From: G963704535 sp963704535
GTDB taxonomy: Bacteria; Chloroflexota; Chloroflexia; Chloroflexales; Roseiflexaceae
Direction of reading: 5' to 3'
Assembly (NCBI GenBank): GCA_963704535.1
Contig: OY969916.1
Coordinates: forward strand, 9,982,001 to 10,046,000
DNA length: 64,000 bases
Both the position numbers and the translations under genes were made by a program. Each line of letters starts with the position of its first letter. The stretch's first letter is position 1. This document shows positions 1-8,661 of this stretch, piece by piece. The notes under the pieces are model-generated. The model searched no databases and was not told the DNA's origin. It saw nothing but the letters and a program-made list of their open reading frames with translations.

Positions 1-200
1 GTCTCAATCAGGTTGAGCAATTGTCCGATCACCTGCCTAGTGGCTGGGTCAGTGATGGCATCCAGGTTGACATCGGGAATCTGCATACATAATGGTACGA
101 AGATGGCGCATCATTGGATCTGATCGTCACCAGCGTTACACGCCCAGCGATTATGGAGAGGATACGTATTTATTGCATTTTCACTACTATCAGACAGGCA

Positions 201-1448
201 GGTAGCACCCCCTTCAACCGTGGTCGAAGGGTCCAGCACTTGAAAAAACAGGGCTCATCTGGCATTCTATACGGCGAGGCTTGCACCTCTCGTCGTATGG
301 AGGACCAAGATGAACCCAATGGCACAATTCTGCCATAACCTGGACTGCCCGGCAAGGGGTCAAGTGGGCCAGGGCAATATTACGATCCATAGCCAGAAGG
401 AGCGCCGCTATCGCTGTAGCACTTGTGGCAAAACCTTCGCCGCTACGACTGGCACGCCATTCTATCGTCTGAGGCTGGCGGTCGATCTGGTCACGATTGT
501 GTTGACCCTGCTTACGCATGGCTGTCCGACCCAGGCTACTCAGGCAGCCTTTGGCCTGGATGAGCGTACGGTCGCGAGCTGGTTGCGACGTGCCAGCCAG
601 CACTCTCAGCAGCTTCACCAGCATCTGGTCCAGCAGGGCCAGATCGACCTCCAACACGTACAAGCCGACGAACTGTGGGTGAAAGTGGTCGGAAGCAAGG
701 TTTGGCAAGCAATGGCGATGGCCGTGCCATCGCGCTTGTGGCTGGGTGGTGCCATCAGTGTGCATCGCGACCGTCATCTGATCACAGCGCTGGTCGAGCA
801 GGTGCGAGGGTGCGCTCTGACGACGGCAATCCTGGTCTGTGTGGACGAGCCTGAGCAGCTACGTCAGTGCCTTTCGCAAGGTGTTTCGGCGGCGTGTGCC
901 GACTGGTAAGGTCCGGCAGACCTCGTCTGGAAGCGGAGGAGGGATTGCTGATTGGACAGCTCATCAAGCACTACGCCAAGCGCCGCCTCAGCGGTGTGAA
1001 GCGGCGGATTGTTCAGGGCAGCCAGGTCGCCATCACGGCGGTGCTGGAGGCGACTGGCACTGGGACGGATATCAACACCTCCTACATTGAACGCTTGAAC
1101 GCCACGTTTCGCAGTTCGCTGGCCTGCTTGGTGCGGCGTGGCAGGGCGATTGCTCACACCGAGAGTTTGCTCAACGCTGGGATGTGGCTGGTAGGGAGCT
1201 GTTACAACTTCTGCTGGTCTCATGACACGCTCCGTGAGCAGGCGCCAAGTGATGCCCGACTGAAGTGGAAGGAACGAACGCCGGCGATGGCGGCCGGATT
1301 GAGTGATCATCAATGGACGATGGCTGAACTGCTCACCTACCAGGTGCCACCCCCGCCCTGGGTGCCACCCAAACGGCGCGGGCGGCCACCCAAGCAAAGA
1401 CCGGGCGGTATCAACATGATCCCAACCACGGTTGAGTGGGGCGCTACC
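201..1448 (+). mobile_element. IS1-like insertion sequence with 26-bp inverted repeats and 8-bp target duplication
   Basis: The left end (201-226) and the reverse complement of the right end (1423-1448) match at 22 of 26 bases; both start GGTAGC and share TCAACCGTGGT. The octamer GACAGGCA lies immediately outside both ends (193-200 and 1449-1456), a target site duplication of the size IS1-type elements make. The 1248-bp element carries one transposase gene that is now frameshifted, so this copy is probably not autonomous. Both the terminal repeats and the duplication were read directly from the sequence. Confidence 0.9.
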
Positions 1449-1475
1449 GACAGGCATATCTCGACAAGATTATAG
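310..1475 (+). pseudogene. IS1-like DDE transposase, broken by two frameshifts
   Basis: The N-terminus is a zinc-ribbon (CHNLDCPARG then YRCSTCGKTF), followed by a helix-turn-helix segment (TQAAFGLDERTVASWLRRA). The catalytic triad is visible in pieces: ADELW (D), the D of LVCVD, and YIERLNATFR (E). The frame starting at 310 is open to 909, but the conserved sequence moves to the +1 frame near 847 (LSSYVSAFRKVFRR) and again near 910 (SGRPRLEAEEGLLIGQ). Each shift fits a one-base insertion. The last frame runs through the right inverted repeat and stops at 1475, outside the element. Family assignment rests on the zinc ribbon plus DDE layout. Confidence 0.8.
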
Positions 1476-1715
1476 CCATATACTTACCAAATTATTAAAA
1501 CATGAATATAGAAAGAATAGCGAAAATATATATTCTAACCTAGAGCAACTACAAGCTGATGCCATCAGGAATGCAAAGCGTCTACTTGAGCAATATAATC
1601 CCCCCAAGCCAGAAAGCGACAATCCTTCCACCACCGTGCATCTGTTGGTAGAAGAACTTAATAAATTCTCTCGTTAGTTATTCCCCAGCAGCTCCAGATT
1701 ACTCATACGAACCAC

Positions 1716-2030
1716 ATGGCACAAGAAGTTATACACGTCGCAACCCTGGCCGACATCCCCCTCGGTCGGATGCGCTATATCGATGTAGACGGACTCCCGA
1801 TCGCGCTGGCGAACGTCGGCGGGACGATCTATGCCTTCAGCGACGCCTGCCGCCACGAGGGCGGGCCGCTCTCGGCCGGCGCGCTGATCGACGACACAGT
1901 GACCTGCCCGTGGCACGGCTGGACCTACAGTGTTCGCACCGGCAAGGCGCTCGTCCCGCCGGTCGGCATCCGCATCCCAACCTACGAAGTTCGCGTCGAG
2001 GACCAGGATGTGTACGTGGTGATCGACTGA
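1716..2030 (+). CDS. Rieske [2Fe-2S] ferredoxin (non-haem, NirD/BphF type)
   Basis: A 104-residue soluble Rieske protein. The two cluster-binding boxes are present: C-R-H (CRHEGGPLS) and C-P-W-H (TCPWHGWTYS), 16 residues apart. There is no membrane anchor, so it resembles the small ferredoxins or subunits that pass electrons to oxygenases or nitrite reductase rather than a bc1 subunit. It stands alone: the upstream DNA is the AT-rich remnant of a disrupted ORF, and a 44-bp palindrome separates it from the convergent aldehyde dehydrogenase. Its redox partner is not evident in the window. Confidence 0.9.
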   Translation: MAQEVIHVATLADIPLGRMRYIDVDGLPIALANVGGTIYAFSDACRHEGGPLSAGALIDDTVTCPWHGWTYSVRTGKALVPPVGIRIPTYEVRVEDQDVYVVID

Positions 2031-2056
2031 GCCTGACCCGTGAGGGGGTGAAAGGG

Positions 2057-2100
2057 TGAAGGGGTGAAAGGGTGACGATCGTCACCCTTTCACCCCTTCA
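2057..2100. terminator. Perfect 44-bp palindrome between convergent genes, likely bidirectional terminator
   Basis: The palindrome is centred at 2078/2079 and made of GGGTGAAA-type short repeats (arm begins TGAAGGGGTGAAAGGGTGAC). It lies between the stop of the Rieske gene and the stop of the leftward aldehyde dehydrogenase and overlaps the last bases of the latter. Hairpin formation is certain from the sequence; terminator activity is inferred from the position. Confidence 0.65.
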
Positions 2101-4617
2101 GGCCCCAAACGGCACCCAGATATTCTTCACCTGCGTGGCCTGGCGCAGAAACACCTCGGCGTCGCCGTGGCTCAACCAGTCGCGCGGCTTGCCGTAGCCG
2201 GTCCAGGTGCGCTTCAGGTTGCTGGTCGAGGCCCGCTCGACCAGGGCGCTGCCCTCGGCGCCGCCGAAGTACCAGATCGCGTCGATGTCGTTGTGCTCGG
2301 CCAGGATCTTCGCCAGCGCGTCGCGGGCGCCGGTGACGATATTGACCACGCCAGCCGGCACATCGCTAGTCTCCAGCACCTGGTACAGGTCGATCGCCGA
2401 GAGCGGGTGGCGCTCGGAAGGCACCAGCACGACCGTGTTGCCCATCGCGAGGGCCGGGGCCATCAGCGCCACACAGCCCAACAGTGGGTACTCGTCGGGG
2501 CAGGCGATGCCGATCGTGCCGATCGGCTCGGGCACCGCCAGCGTGACATTGCGGAACGGCGTGTTGTGGACCGCGCCGTCGTACTTGTCGGCCCAGGCGG
2601 CGTAGGTGAACAGCCGCTCGATCGTCGCCGCGACCTCGCGCTCGGCATCCTCCCGACCGTGCCCGATCATCGCGATGATCCGAGCGGCGAACTCGCCGGC
2701 ACGGGCGCTCAGGTTCTCGGCGATGTAGTACAGGATCTGCGCTCGGCCGTGCCCGGTCTGCCCGGCCCACTTGTCGCCCGCCCGCGCTGCCTCGACTGCG
2801 TTGCGGAGATCCTTGCGGTTGCCCTCGCCGACCTCGCCGATCAGCCGACCCTGGGCATCATACACCGGGCGGCTATAGCCCGAATCCGGCCGCGCCTGCT
2901 TGCCGCCGATGAAGTGCTTGGGCGTCCGGTCGATCGGCGGAAGTTGCGTGTTGCGCGTTGCGTGTTGCGTGATCTCCGATGTGCTCCCATTGCCGCTGCC
3001 GTTGCCTGCGGCGGGCGCGGAGGCCCCGCCGTCGTCCGAGGCGGCGGGCACGGAGGCCACGCCGTACAGGGTCTGCTGGCCGTCCCCTGGTTCTTGGTTC
3101 TCGGTTCTCGGTTCCTGGCTGTCCCTGCTTTGTTCTTTGTTCTTTGTTCTTTGTTCCAGGGGTTTGGCATACTCATACAGCCCCTCGCGCCCGCCCTCGC
3201 GCCCGAAGCCGCTCTCGCGGTAGCCGCCGAAGCCGGCGGCGGCGTCGAACAGATTGGTGCTGTTGATCCAGACCACGCCGGCCTTGATCTGCCGGGCGAT
3301 GTCCAGCGCCAGGTTGATATCCTCGCTCCACACACTCGCCGCCAATCCAAAGCGGGTGTTATTGGCCAGCGCCACCGCCTCGGCCGGCGTCCGAAACGTC
3401 AGCGTCACCAGCACCGGGCCAAAGATCTCGACCTGCGCGATCTCGGCGGCTGGGGCCACATCGGTAAAAAGGGTCGGCGGGAAAAAATACCCCTCGGTGG
3501 GGCATGCCCACGACGGCTGCCACATGCTTGCCCCCGCCGCGCGGCCCTGGTCGACCAGGCGTTGGATCTTCTGGAGCTGTGCCGGCGCGATGATCGCGCC
3601 AATGTCGATCGCCTTGTCGAGCGGGTCGCCCAGCCGCAGCTTCTCCATGCGCGTGCGCAGCTTCTCGATCAGCCGCGGCGCGATGCCCTCCTGGACCAGC
3701 AGCCGCGAGCCGGCGCAGCAGACCTGGCCCTGGTTGAACCAGATCGCATCGACGACCCCCTCCACGACGCTGTCCAAGTCGGCGTCCTCGAAGACCACGA
3801 ATGGCGACTTGCCGCCCAGCTCCAGCGAGAGCGCCTTGCCGCTGCCGGCCGTCGCCGCGCGGATGATCCGGCCCACCTCGGTCGAGCCGGTGAAGGCGAT
3901 CTTATCGACGCCGGGGTGGCGCACAATCATCTCGCCGACCGCGCCGTCGCCGGTCACGATATTCACCACCCCCGGCGGCAGCCCGATCTCCTGGCAGATC
4001 TCGGCGAAGGCCAGCGCCGTCAGCGAGGTCCACTCGGCCGGCTTGAGCACCACCGTATTGCCCATCGCCAGCGCCGGCGCGATCTTCCAGGCCAGCATCA
4101 GCAGCGGGAAGTTCCACGGGATGATCTGGCCGACGACGCCGACTGGCCCGTAGCCGGGCAGCTCGCTCTCCATCAACTGCGCCCAGCCGGCATGGTGGTA
4201 GAAGTGCCGTGCCACCAGCGGGATGTCGATGTCGCGAGTCTCGCGGATCGGCTTGCCGTTGTCCAGCGTCTCAAGCACCGCCAGCCGCCGGCTGTGCTTC
4301 TGGACCTGGCGGGCCAGCGCGTACAGGTAGCGCGCCCGCACATGCCCCGGCGCCCGCGACCAGGACTCAAAGGCCCGCCGCGCCGCGCCGACGGTCGCGT
4401 CGAGTTCCGCCTGCGTCGCCTGCGTGACACGGGCGATCGGCTTGCCATTGGCCGGGTTCACCGTGTCGAACAAGCGGTCGTCGTCCGGCGTGGTCCAGGC
4501 CCCGTCGATGAACAGGCCAAAGCGCCGGTCGTGCGCGTCGAGCCAGGCGTTGGCCGGCGCGGCGCTCTCCGGGGCAGGGCCGTACTCCATCGTCTCGAAG
4601 ATCTCGGCAACGCTCAT
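2098..4617 (-). CDS. Two-domain aldehyde dehydrogenase (ALDH16-like), second domain apparently inactive
   Basis: An 839-residue protein made of two aldehyde dehydrogenase domains. Domain 1 (about residues 30-495) is complete: IIPWNFP, the glutamate of LELGGKSPF, and catalytic cysteine in NQGQVCCAGSR. Domain 2 (about 570-839) keeps the N-terminal NAD-binding part (AMGNTVVL, GVVNIVTG) but lacks the GQxC cysteine region and ends early, as in ALDH16-type proteins. The linker (about 496-560) is a translation of heptanucleotide repeats (EQRTKNKEQ, QHATRNTQ). It starts 12 bp after deoC, so both are probably one operon in which DeoC releases acetaldehyde that this enzyme could oxidise (inference). 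Confidence 0.9.
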   Translation of the reverse strand: MSVAEIFETMEYGPAPESAAPANAWLDAHDRRFGLFIDGAWTTPDDDRLFDTVNPANGKPIARVTQATQAELDATVGAARRAFESWSRAPGHVRARYLYALARQVQKHSRRLAVLETLDNGKPIRETRDIDIPLVARHFYHHAGWAQLMESELPGYGPVGVVGQIIPWNFPLLMLAWKIAPALAMGNTVVLKPAEWTSLTALAFAEICQEIGLPPGVVNIVTGDGAVGEMIVRHPGVDKIAFTGSTEVGRIIRAATAGSGKALSLELGGKSPFVVFEDADLDSVVEGVVDAIWFNQGQVCCAGSRLLVQEGIAPRLIEKLRTRMEKLRLGDPLDKAIDIGAIIAPAQLQKIQRLVDQGRAAGASMWQPSWACPTEGYFFPPTLFTDVAPAAEIAQVEIFGPVLVTLTFRTPAEAVALANNTRFGLAASVWSEDINLALDIARQIKAGVVWINSTNLFDAAAGFGGYRESGFGREGGREGLYEYAKPLEQRTKNKEQSRDSQEPRTENQEPGDGQQTLYGVASVPAASDDGGASAPAAGNGSGNGSTSEITQHATRNTQLPPIDRTPKHFIGGKQARPDSGYSRPVYDAQGRLIGEVGEGNRKDLRNAVEAARAGDKWAGQTGHGRAQILYYIAENLSARAGEFAARIIAMIGHGREDAEREVAATIERLFTYAAWADKYDGAVHNTPFRNVTLAVPEPIGTIGIACPDEYPLLGCVALMAPALAMGNTVVLVPSERHPLSAIDLYQVLETSDVPAGVVNIVTGARDALAKILAEHNDIDAIWYFGGAEGSALVERASTSNLKRTWTGYGKPRDWLSHGDAEVFLRQATQVKNIWVPFGA

Positions 4618-4629
4618 AATATGCTCCTC

Positions 4630-5628
4630 CTACGCCATCGGGTGGCGGAACGACGCCGAGTACTGACCGCTCACGTGGTGCTCAAGCTGCCGCTCGATGT
4701 CGCCCAGCAGCGAGCTGGCGCCCAGGCGGAACAGTTGCGGCCGCAGCCACTCGTCGCCCAGCTCTTCCTTCATCAGGATCAGCCAGTCCAGCGCCTGCTT
4801 GGCGGTCTTGATTCCGCCGGCCGGCTTGAACCCGACCTTGTGGCCGGTTCGCACGTAGTAGTCGCGGATGGCGCGCGCCATCACCAGGCTGACCGGCGGG
4901 GTGGCGTTGACCGGCTCTTTGCCGGTCGAGGTCTTGATAAAATCGGCGCCGGCCATCATGCAGACCAGGCTGGCCTTGGCCACGTTGCTCAGCGTGCCCA
5001 GCTCGCCGGTGGCCAGGATGGTCTTGATGTGGGCGTCGCCACAGGCCGTGCGAAACGCCCGCACCTCGTCGTACAGCGCCCGCCAGTTGCCGGTCAGCAC
5101 GTGCGGCCGCGTGATCACAATGTCGATCTCCTGGGCGCCGTCGGCCACCGAGGTCTCGATCTCACGCACGCGCAGGTCGAACGAGGTCAGCCCGGCCGGG
5201 AACCCGGTCGAGACCGCCGCGACCGGGATGCCCGATCCGCGCAGCGCCGCCACCGCCGTCTTGACCAGCGCGTGGTAGACGCAGACCGCCCCGACCGTCA
5301 GGCCGAGCTGGCCGGCGCCCAGAGCTTCGAGCAGATCGGAGCGGACCGGCCGGCGCGCCTTGCCGCACAGCCGCTGCACCGTGCCGGGGGTATCGTCGCC
5401 GGAGAGGGTCGTCAGGTCGATGCAGCTGATCGCGCGCAGCAGCCAGGCGGCCTGCCAATCCTGCTTGACCGTGCGGCGGCCCGGCAGCGTCGCGGTGCGG
5501 CGCTCGATCGCGCTGCGGTTGACGCGCGCGGCCTCGACCCAGCCCAGGTCCAGGTCACAGCCGGGGTTGCGCTCGACATGTGCTGCGGGCTTGTGGAGGG
5601 TCACGCGCGCGCTCTGTTGTCTGAGCAT
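4630..5628 (-). CDS. deoC: Deoxyribose-phosphate aldolase
   Basis: A 332-residue class I aldolase that cleaves 2-deoxyribose 5-phosphate to glyceraldehyde 3-phosphate and acetaldehyde. Typical DeoC segments are visible: VGAVCVYH, GFPAG, the EIDIVI strand, IKTILATGELG, the Schiff-base lysine region FIKTSTGK, and KPAGGIKTA. An N-terminal extension of about 70 residues makes it longer than bacterial DeoC of about 220-250 residues, like the longer DERA form. It is followed by the aldehyde dehydrogenase 12 bp downstream, consistent with a deoxynucleoside catabolism operon. Confidence 0.93.
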   Translation of the reverse strand: MLRQQSARVTLHKPAAHVERNPGCDLDLGWVEAARVNRSAIERRTATLPGRRTVKQDWQAAWLLRAISCIDLTTLSGDDTPGTVQRLCGKARRPVRSDLLEALGAGQLGLTVGAVCVYHALVKTAVAALRGSGIPVAAVSTGFPAGLTSFDLRVREIETSVADGAQEIDIVITRPHVLTGNWRALYDEVRAFRTACGDAHIKTILATGELGTLSNVAKASLVCMMAGADFIKTSTGKEPVNATPPVSLVMARAIRDYYVRTGHKVGFKPAGGIKTAKQALDWLILMKEELGDEWLRPQLFRLGASSLLGDIERQLEHHVSGQYSASFRHPMA

Positions 5629-5662
5629 ATCAGCATCCTTACTCTTAGTGTGGGTGGGGTTT

Positions 5663-5685
5663 AAGGGGAGGGCGGCCCTCCCCTT
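5663..5685. repeat. REP-like GC hairpin upstream of deoC
   Basis: A 10-bp stem (AAGGGGAGGG / CCCTCCCCTT) with a 3-base loop, followed by more G/C tracts. Similar GGGGAG...CCCCTC hairpins occur at about 8530, 10135, 10250 and 14540 in this window, so this looks like one member of a dispersed family. It lies in the 5' region of deoC rather than at a gene end. Confidence 0.45.
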
Positions 5686-5791
5686 GCCCCTCCCTTTCCA
5701 ACTCTTTCCTGAAAGACTATAGTCACTTGAGAATGGGCCAATTATAGCACAGCGATATGGCGGTCTCGCTTCATGCGCCCAGCGTATATGC

Positions 5792-5797
5792 TATAAT
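5792..5797 (+). promoter_or_regulatory. Candidate -10 box (TATAAT) for the nitroreductase gene
   Basis: A perfect TATAAT lies 41 bp before the nitroreductase ATG. No good -35 box is seen at the usual distance, so this is only a candidate. A mirror TATAAT on the minus strand (5741-5746) could serve deoC. Confidence 0.35.
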
Positions 5798-5837
5798 CCC
5801 CTACTGACCCGTTTCAAAACACTGTGCAGAGGTTTTG

Positions 5838-6638
5838 ATGGAGCTGTACGACGCCATCCACAAGCGTCACACCACCAACGGCGCCTTCGCCGATCGGTCG
5901 ATCGACCCGGCTCACAAGCGCTTGATCCTCGAACTGGCCGCGCGCTCGCCCTCGCACTTCAACTCGCAGCCCTGGCGCTTCGTCGTCGTCGAGGATGCCG
6001 GTCGGCGCTGCGCGCTCGCCCAGATCGCCGGCGAGTCGATGCGCGACCTGATGGCCGACGGGCGCTTCTGGCAGCAGTACCGCCGCTACTTCCGCCTTTC
6101 GCCGGAGGAGGCTGCCGCCAGCAAGGATGGCATCCACATCGACAACATCCCGTCGGTGCTGAAGCCGTTCGCCAAGTATATCTTCAGCGAGCGCGGCGCG
6201 GCCATGCTGAACACCTTCCAGGTCCCGCGCGTGCTGGGCAACGACGCCCGCAAGCTGGTCGAAAGCTCACCGATGCTGCTGGGGATCGCGCTCGCGCACG
6301 AGGTCTACCGGCCCGGCGAGCTGACCGGGCTCTACACGCTGATCTCGCTGGGCGCGGTGGTGCAGACGATCTGGCTGGCCGCCACTTCGCTGGGCATCGG
6401 GATGCAATTCGTCTCCACGCCCCAGGAGATCCCCGAGAAATGGGCGCTCGTCGCCGGGATGCTGGGCGTGCCGGAGGGCTTCGAACTGATGGTGCTGTTC
6501 CGGCTCGGCTACGAGGACCCGGCGATCAAGCGCCCGACGATCGACTGGACCTCGCCGCAGCGCAAGGGCATCGACGAGCTGGCGTTCCAGGAGGAGTGGG
6601 GGCGGCCCCTCGCCGCCGAGCAGGCTGTCGGTGAATGA
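5838..6638 (+). CDS. Nitroreductase-family FMN oxidoreductase
   Basis: About 266 residues. The N-terminus has the family FMN/phosphate-binding pattern (IHKRHTTNGAF, then ARSPSHFNSQPWRF), and the C-terminal half has LGAVVQTIWLAATSLGIGMQFVS. It probably reduces a quinone, nitro compound or related substrate with NAD(P)H; the substrate cannot be told. The ATG at 5838 was chosen over the adjacent TTG at 5835 because CAGAGG lies 6 bases before it. It begins a rightward run of five genes ending with glcD, though their functions look unrelated. Confidence 0.85.
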   Translation: MELYDAIHKRHTTNGAFADRSIDPAHKRLILELAARSPSHFNSQPWRFVVVEDAGRRCALAQIAGESMRDLMADGRFWQQYRRYFRLSPEEAAASKDGIHIDNIPSVLKPFAKYIFSERGAAMLNTFQVPRVLGNDARKLVESSPMLLGIALAHEVYRPGELTGLYTLISLGAVVQTIWLAATSLGIGMQFVSTPQEIPEKWALVAGMLGVPEGFELMVLFRLGYEDPAIKRPTIDWTSPQRKGIDELAFQEEWGRPLAAEQAVGE

Positions 6639-6665
6639 GCGGCCCGACCCCGCTGGAGAAAAGCG

Positions 6666-7385
6666 ATGACGACAAAAACCAAACCTACACGCCTGGCCCG
6701 ATCGGGCGATATGGTGATTGCGCCACCCCCGCTATCGAGCGGCGACCGGCTGACGCGCCCCGAGTTCGAGCGGCGCTATGAAGCGATGCCTAAGATCAAG
6801 AAAGCCGAGCTTGTTGAAGGAGTGGTATACGTGGCATCACCAGTACGGTTCAAAAGCCATGGGCAGCCACATGCACAAATTATGGGCTGGCTTCTCATCT
6901 ACTCAGCAGCCACGCCGGGCACCGAACTCACCGATAACACCACCCTTCGCATGGACGTGGACAACGAGCCACAACCAGACGCAATGCTTATAGTGGACCC
7001 AGCGTTGGGTGGACGAGCGCTGATCAGCGAGGACGACTATGTCGAAGGCGCGCCCGAGCTGATCGTCGAGATCGCCGCCAGCAGCGCGGCCTACGACCTG
7101 CACGACAAGAAGCGCGCCTACCGCCGCAACGGCGTGCAGGAGTACGTGGTGTGGCAGATCTACGAGAAGCGGATCGACTGGTGGGAGCTGCATGAGGGCG
7201 AGTACCTGCCGCTCGACGCCGATGAGGCCGGGGTCATCCGCAGCAAGGTCTTCCCCGGCTTGTGGCTGGACACGTCGGCGCTGGTGGCCGGCAAGGTCGA
7301 TCAGGTGCTGGCGATGCTGCGGAATGGGATCGAGACCGACGAGCACGCCGCCTTTGTCGCGCGGCTTGCCGGGAGCGGAGAGTGA
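6666..7385 (+). CDS. Uma2-family (DUF820) restriction-endonuclease-like protein
   Basis: A 239-residue protein with the PD-(D/E)XK core of the Uma2 family: AELVEGVVYVASP near the start, the acidic pair in NEPQPDAMLIV, and the E-x-K-like element in APELIVEIAASS followed by DKKRAYRRNGVQEYVVW. These proteins are hugely amplified in cyanobacteria and Chloroflexota; their biological role is unsettled. A GGAG lies 10 bases before the ATG. Confidence 0.88.
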   Translation: MTTKTKPTRLARSGDMVIAPPPLSSGDRLTRPEFERRYEAMPKIKKAELVEGVVYVASPVRFKSHGQPHAQIMGWLLIYSAATPGTELTDNTTLRMDVDNEPQPDAMLIVDPALGGRALISEDDYVEGAPELIVEIAASSAAYDLHDKKRAYRRNGVQEYVVWQIYEKRIDWWELHEGEYLPLDADEAGVIRSKVFPGLWLDTSALVAGKVDQVLAMLRNGIETDEHAAFVARLAGSGE

Positions 7386-7386
7386 T

Positions 7387-7680
7387 ATGCTGCGCCATGT
7401 GGTCATGTTCAAAAAGAAACCCGACACCGACGAGGCAACGATCCAGGAGATCATGGCACGCCTCGAAGGGCTGAAGGAGCACATCCCCGAGGTGAGGGCC
7501 GTCCGCTGCTACCGCGGGCTGCCCTCGGACCGGCCGGTCGTGTGGACATTTCTGCTCGACAGCACTCTGGCTGACATGGATGCGCTCAAGGCGTATCTCG
7601 GCCACCCCGCCCACGTGGCCGTGAACGAGTGGATGTCGCCGTTTCTGGAGAGCCGCGCAGTCATTGATTACGAGGAGTAA
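7387..7680 (+). CDS. Dabb (stress-responsive alpha/beta barrel) domain protein
   Basis: A 97-residue single-domain protein starting MLRHVVMFKKKPDTDE, with the second strand of the ferredoxin-like fold and the VNEWMSPFLESRAVIDYE end typical of the A/B barrel (Dabb) family. These small dimeric proteins have poorly known functions. The ATG lies one base after the upstream Uma2 stop, implying translational coupling. Confidence 0.85.
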   Translation: MLRHVVMFKKKPDTDEATIQEIMARLEGLKEHIPEVRAVRCYRGLPSDRPVVWTFLLDSTLADMDALKAYLGHPAHVAVNEWMSPFLESRAVIDYEE

Positions 7681-7683
7681 CTG

Positions 7684-8514
7684 GTGGGCAGGACACAACA
7701 ACTCCCCCAAATCGCGCTCCTGGAGCGCATCACAGCGGTGCTGAAGGCTGACGGGCGGGTGCGGGCCGCTTTTCTGCGCGGCTCGTTCTACTCCGGCCAG
7801 CCCGACATGTACTCGGACTTGGACCTGTTCGCGGTCGTGGAAACTTCCGATGCCGAGGCGTTCCTGGAGCAGGGCCGGGCCGTACTGGCCGAGGTCGGTC
7901 GGCTGATCTGGGTCTCTCAGGTGGACACCAATCCGCCCATGCTCCGAACGCTGTTCCCCGGCCCGATCCGGGTCAACCTCTCGATCGTCACGATCGAGAA
8001 CATCCCGCCCTACGAGGGCTGGCGCGTACTGTTCGACACCATGGGTGTGCTGGATACGCGCCCGCACCCGCCCGATACCGCCGACCCGCTCCAGCCGGAG
8101 CACGTGGCAGCCCTCTGCGACGAGTTCTGGTGGAACCTATTCAACAGTGTCGGGCAGCTCAAGCGCGGGCACTTGTGGATGGCGCTCTACCAGCTCGACC
8201 TGTGCCGCTCGACCCTGGCTCAGATCATGCGCTGGCGCCGCGATCCGGAGCGCCCTTTCGAGCGCTTTGTCGCTCTTGAGCAGCACCTGACCGCCGAGGA
8301 CCAGCAGGCGATCGCCCAGACGCTGGCCAGCTACGACCCGCGCGATATCACGATGGCGCTGCTGTGCGCCGCCGACGCATTCGATCCGGCCGCGCGCGAG
8401 GTGGCCGCCCGCCTTGGCGCCGCTTACCCGTCTGAGCTGGCCCATGCGACCAAAGAGTATTTCATCCGCGAGTTCTGGGTGCTGATCGCGCCGGGACCGA
8501 CGATCAGCGCCTGA
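7684..8514 (+). CDS. Nucleotidyltransferase-fold protein (aminoglycoside-adenylyltransferase-like)
   Basis: A 276-residue protein with the NTP-transferase signature FLRGSFYSGQPDMYSDLDLF (G-S, then D-x-D), the metal-binding site of polymerase-beta-type transferases. The remainder is helical, as in streptomycin/aminoglycoside adenylyltransferases and in stand-alone sensing proteins. The start is GTG, three bases after the Dabb stop. The substrate is unknown; a resistance role is possible but not shown. Confidence 0.75.
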   Translation: MGRTQQLPQIALLERITAVLKADGRVRAAFLRGSFYSGQPDMYSDLDLFAVVETSDAEAFLEQGRAVLAEVGRLIWVSQVDTNPPMLRTLFPGPIRVNLSIVTIENIPPYEGWRVLFDTMGVLDTRPHPPDTADPLQPEHVAALCDEFWWNLFNSVGQLKRGHLWMALYQLDLCRSTLAQIMRWRRDPERPFERFVALEQHLTAEDQQAIAQTLASYDPRDITMALLCAADAFDPAAREVAARLGAAYPSELAHATKEYFIREFWVLIAPGPTISA

Positions 8515-8515
8515 G

Positions 8516-8645
8516 AGACTGTTTGAAAAAGGGGGAGTTTGAGAGGGCCGCCCCTCAAGAATCCTCTTTCCACTCTGGAGAGATTGGAGATTGGAGATTG
8601 GAGATTCGGCGCTTACAATCTCCAATCTCCAATCTCCAATCTCAT
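8516..8645. repeat. Dispersed GC hairpin followed by inverted heptanucleotide repeats
   Basis: From 8516 (CTGTTTGAAAAAGG) the region contains a GAGGGCCGCCCCTC hairpin, then tandem GATTGGA heptamers (8578-8605) whose reverse complement CAATCTC repeats follow (8615-8642), so the two arms can pair. It fills the gap between two genes and may act as a terminator. The first part resembles the copies at 10135 and 14540. Confidence 0.6.
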
Positions 8646-8661
8646 CGCTCAGTAGTACACT

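Larger units (their letters stand above)
92..1677 (+). pseudogene. Small ORF of unknown function split by the IS element
   Basis: If the IS (201-1448) and one copy of its 8-bp target duplication are removed, the frame open from ATG 92 joins exactly to the frame ending at 1677. This gives one uninterrupted reading frame of about 109 codons. The 3' part (1456-1677) is clearly more AT-rich than its surroundings and encodes a charged, helical tail (for example EQLQADAIRN, LLVEELNKFSR). I do not recognise a family. The base composition suggests transferred DNA. The start at 92 is the first ATG after an in-frame stop at 68-70, with no convincing ribosome binding site. Confidence 0.5.

Noticed and set aside
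114..338. Plus-strand 74-codon frame across the left IS end
   Set aside because: It crosses the inverted repeat and has no features of a gene; the joined frame from 92 explains the flank better.
2167..5664. A very long plus-strand open frame (1165 codons) across aldehyde dehydrogenase and deoC
   Set aside because: It is the high-GC shadow of two clearly conserved minus-strand genes; its translation is Arg/Gln/Asp-rich nonsense.
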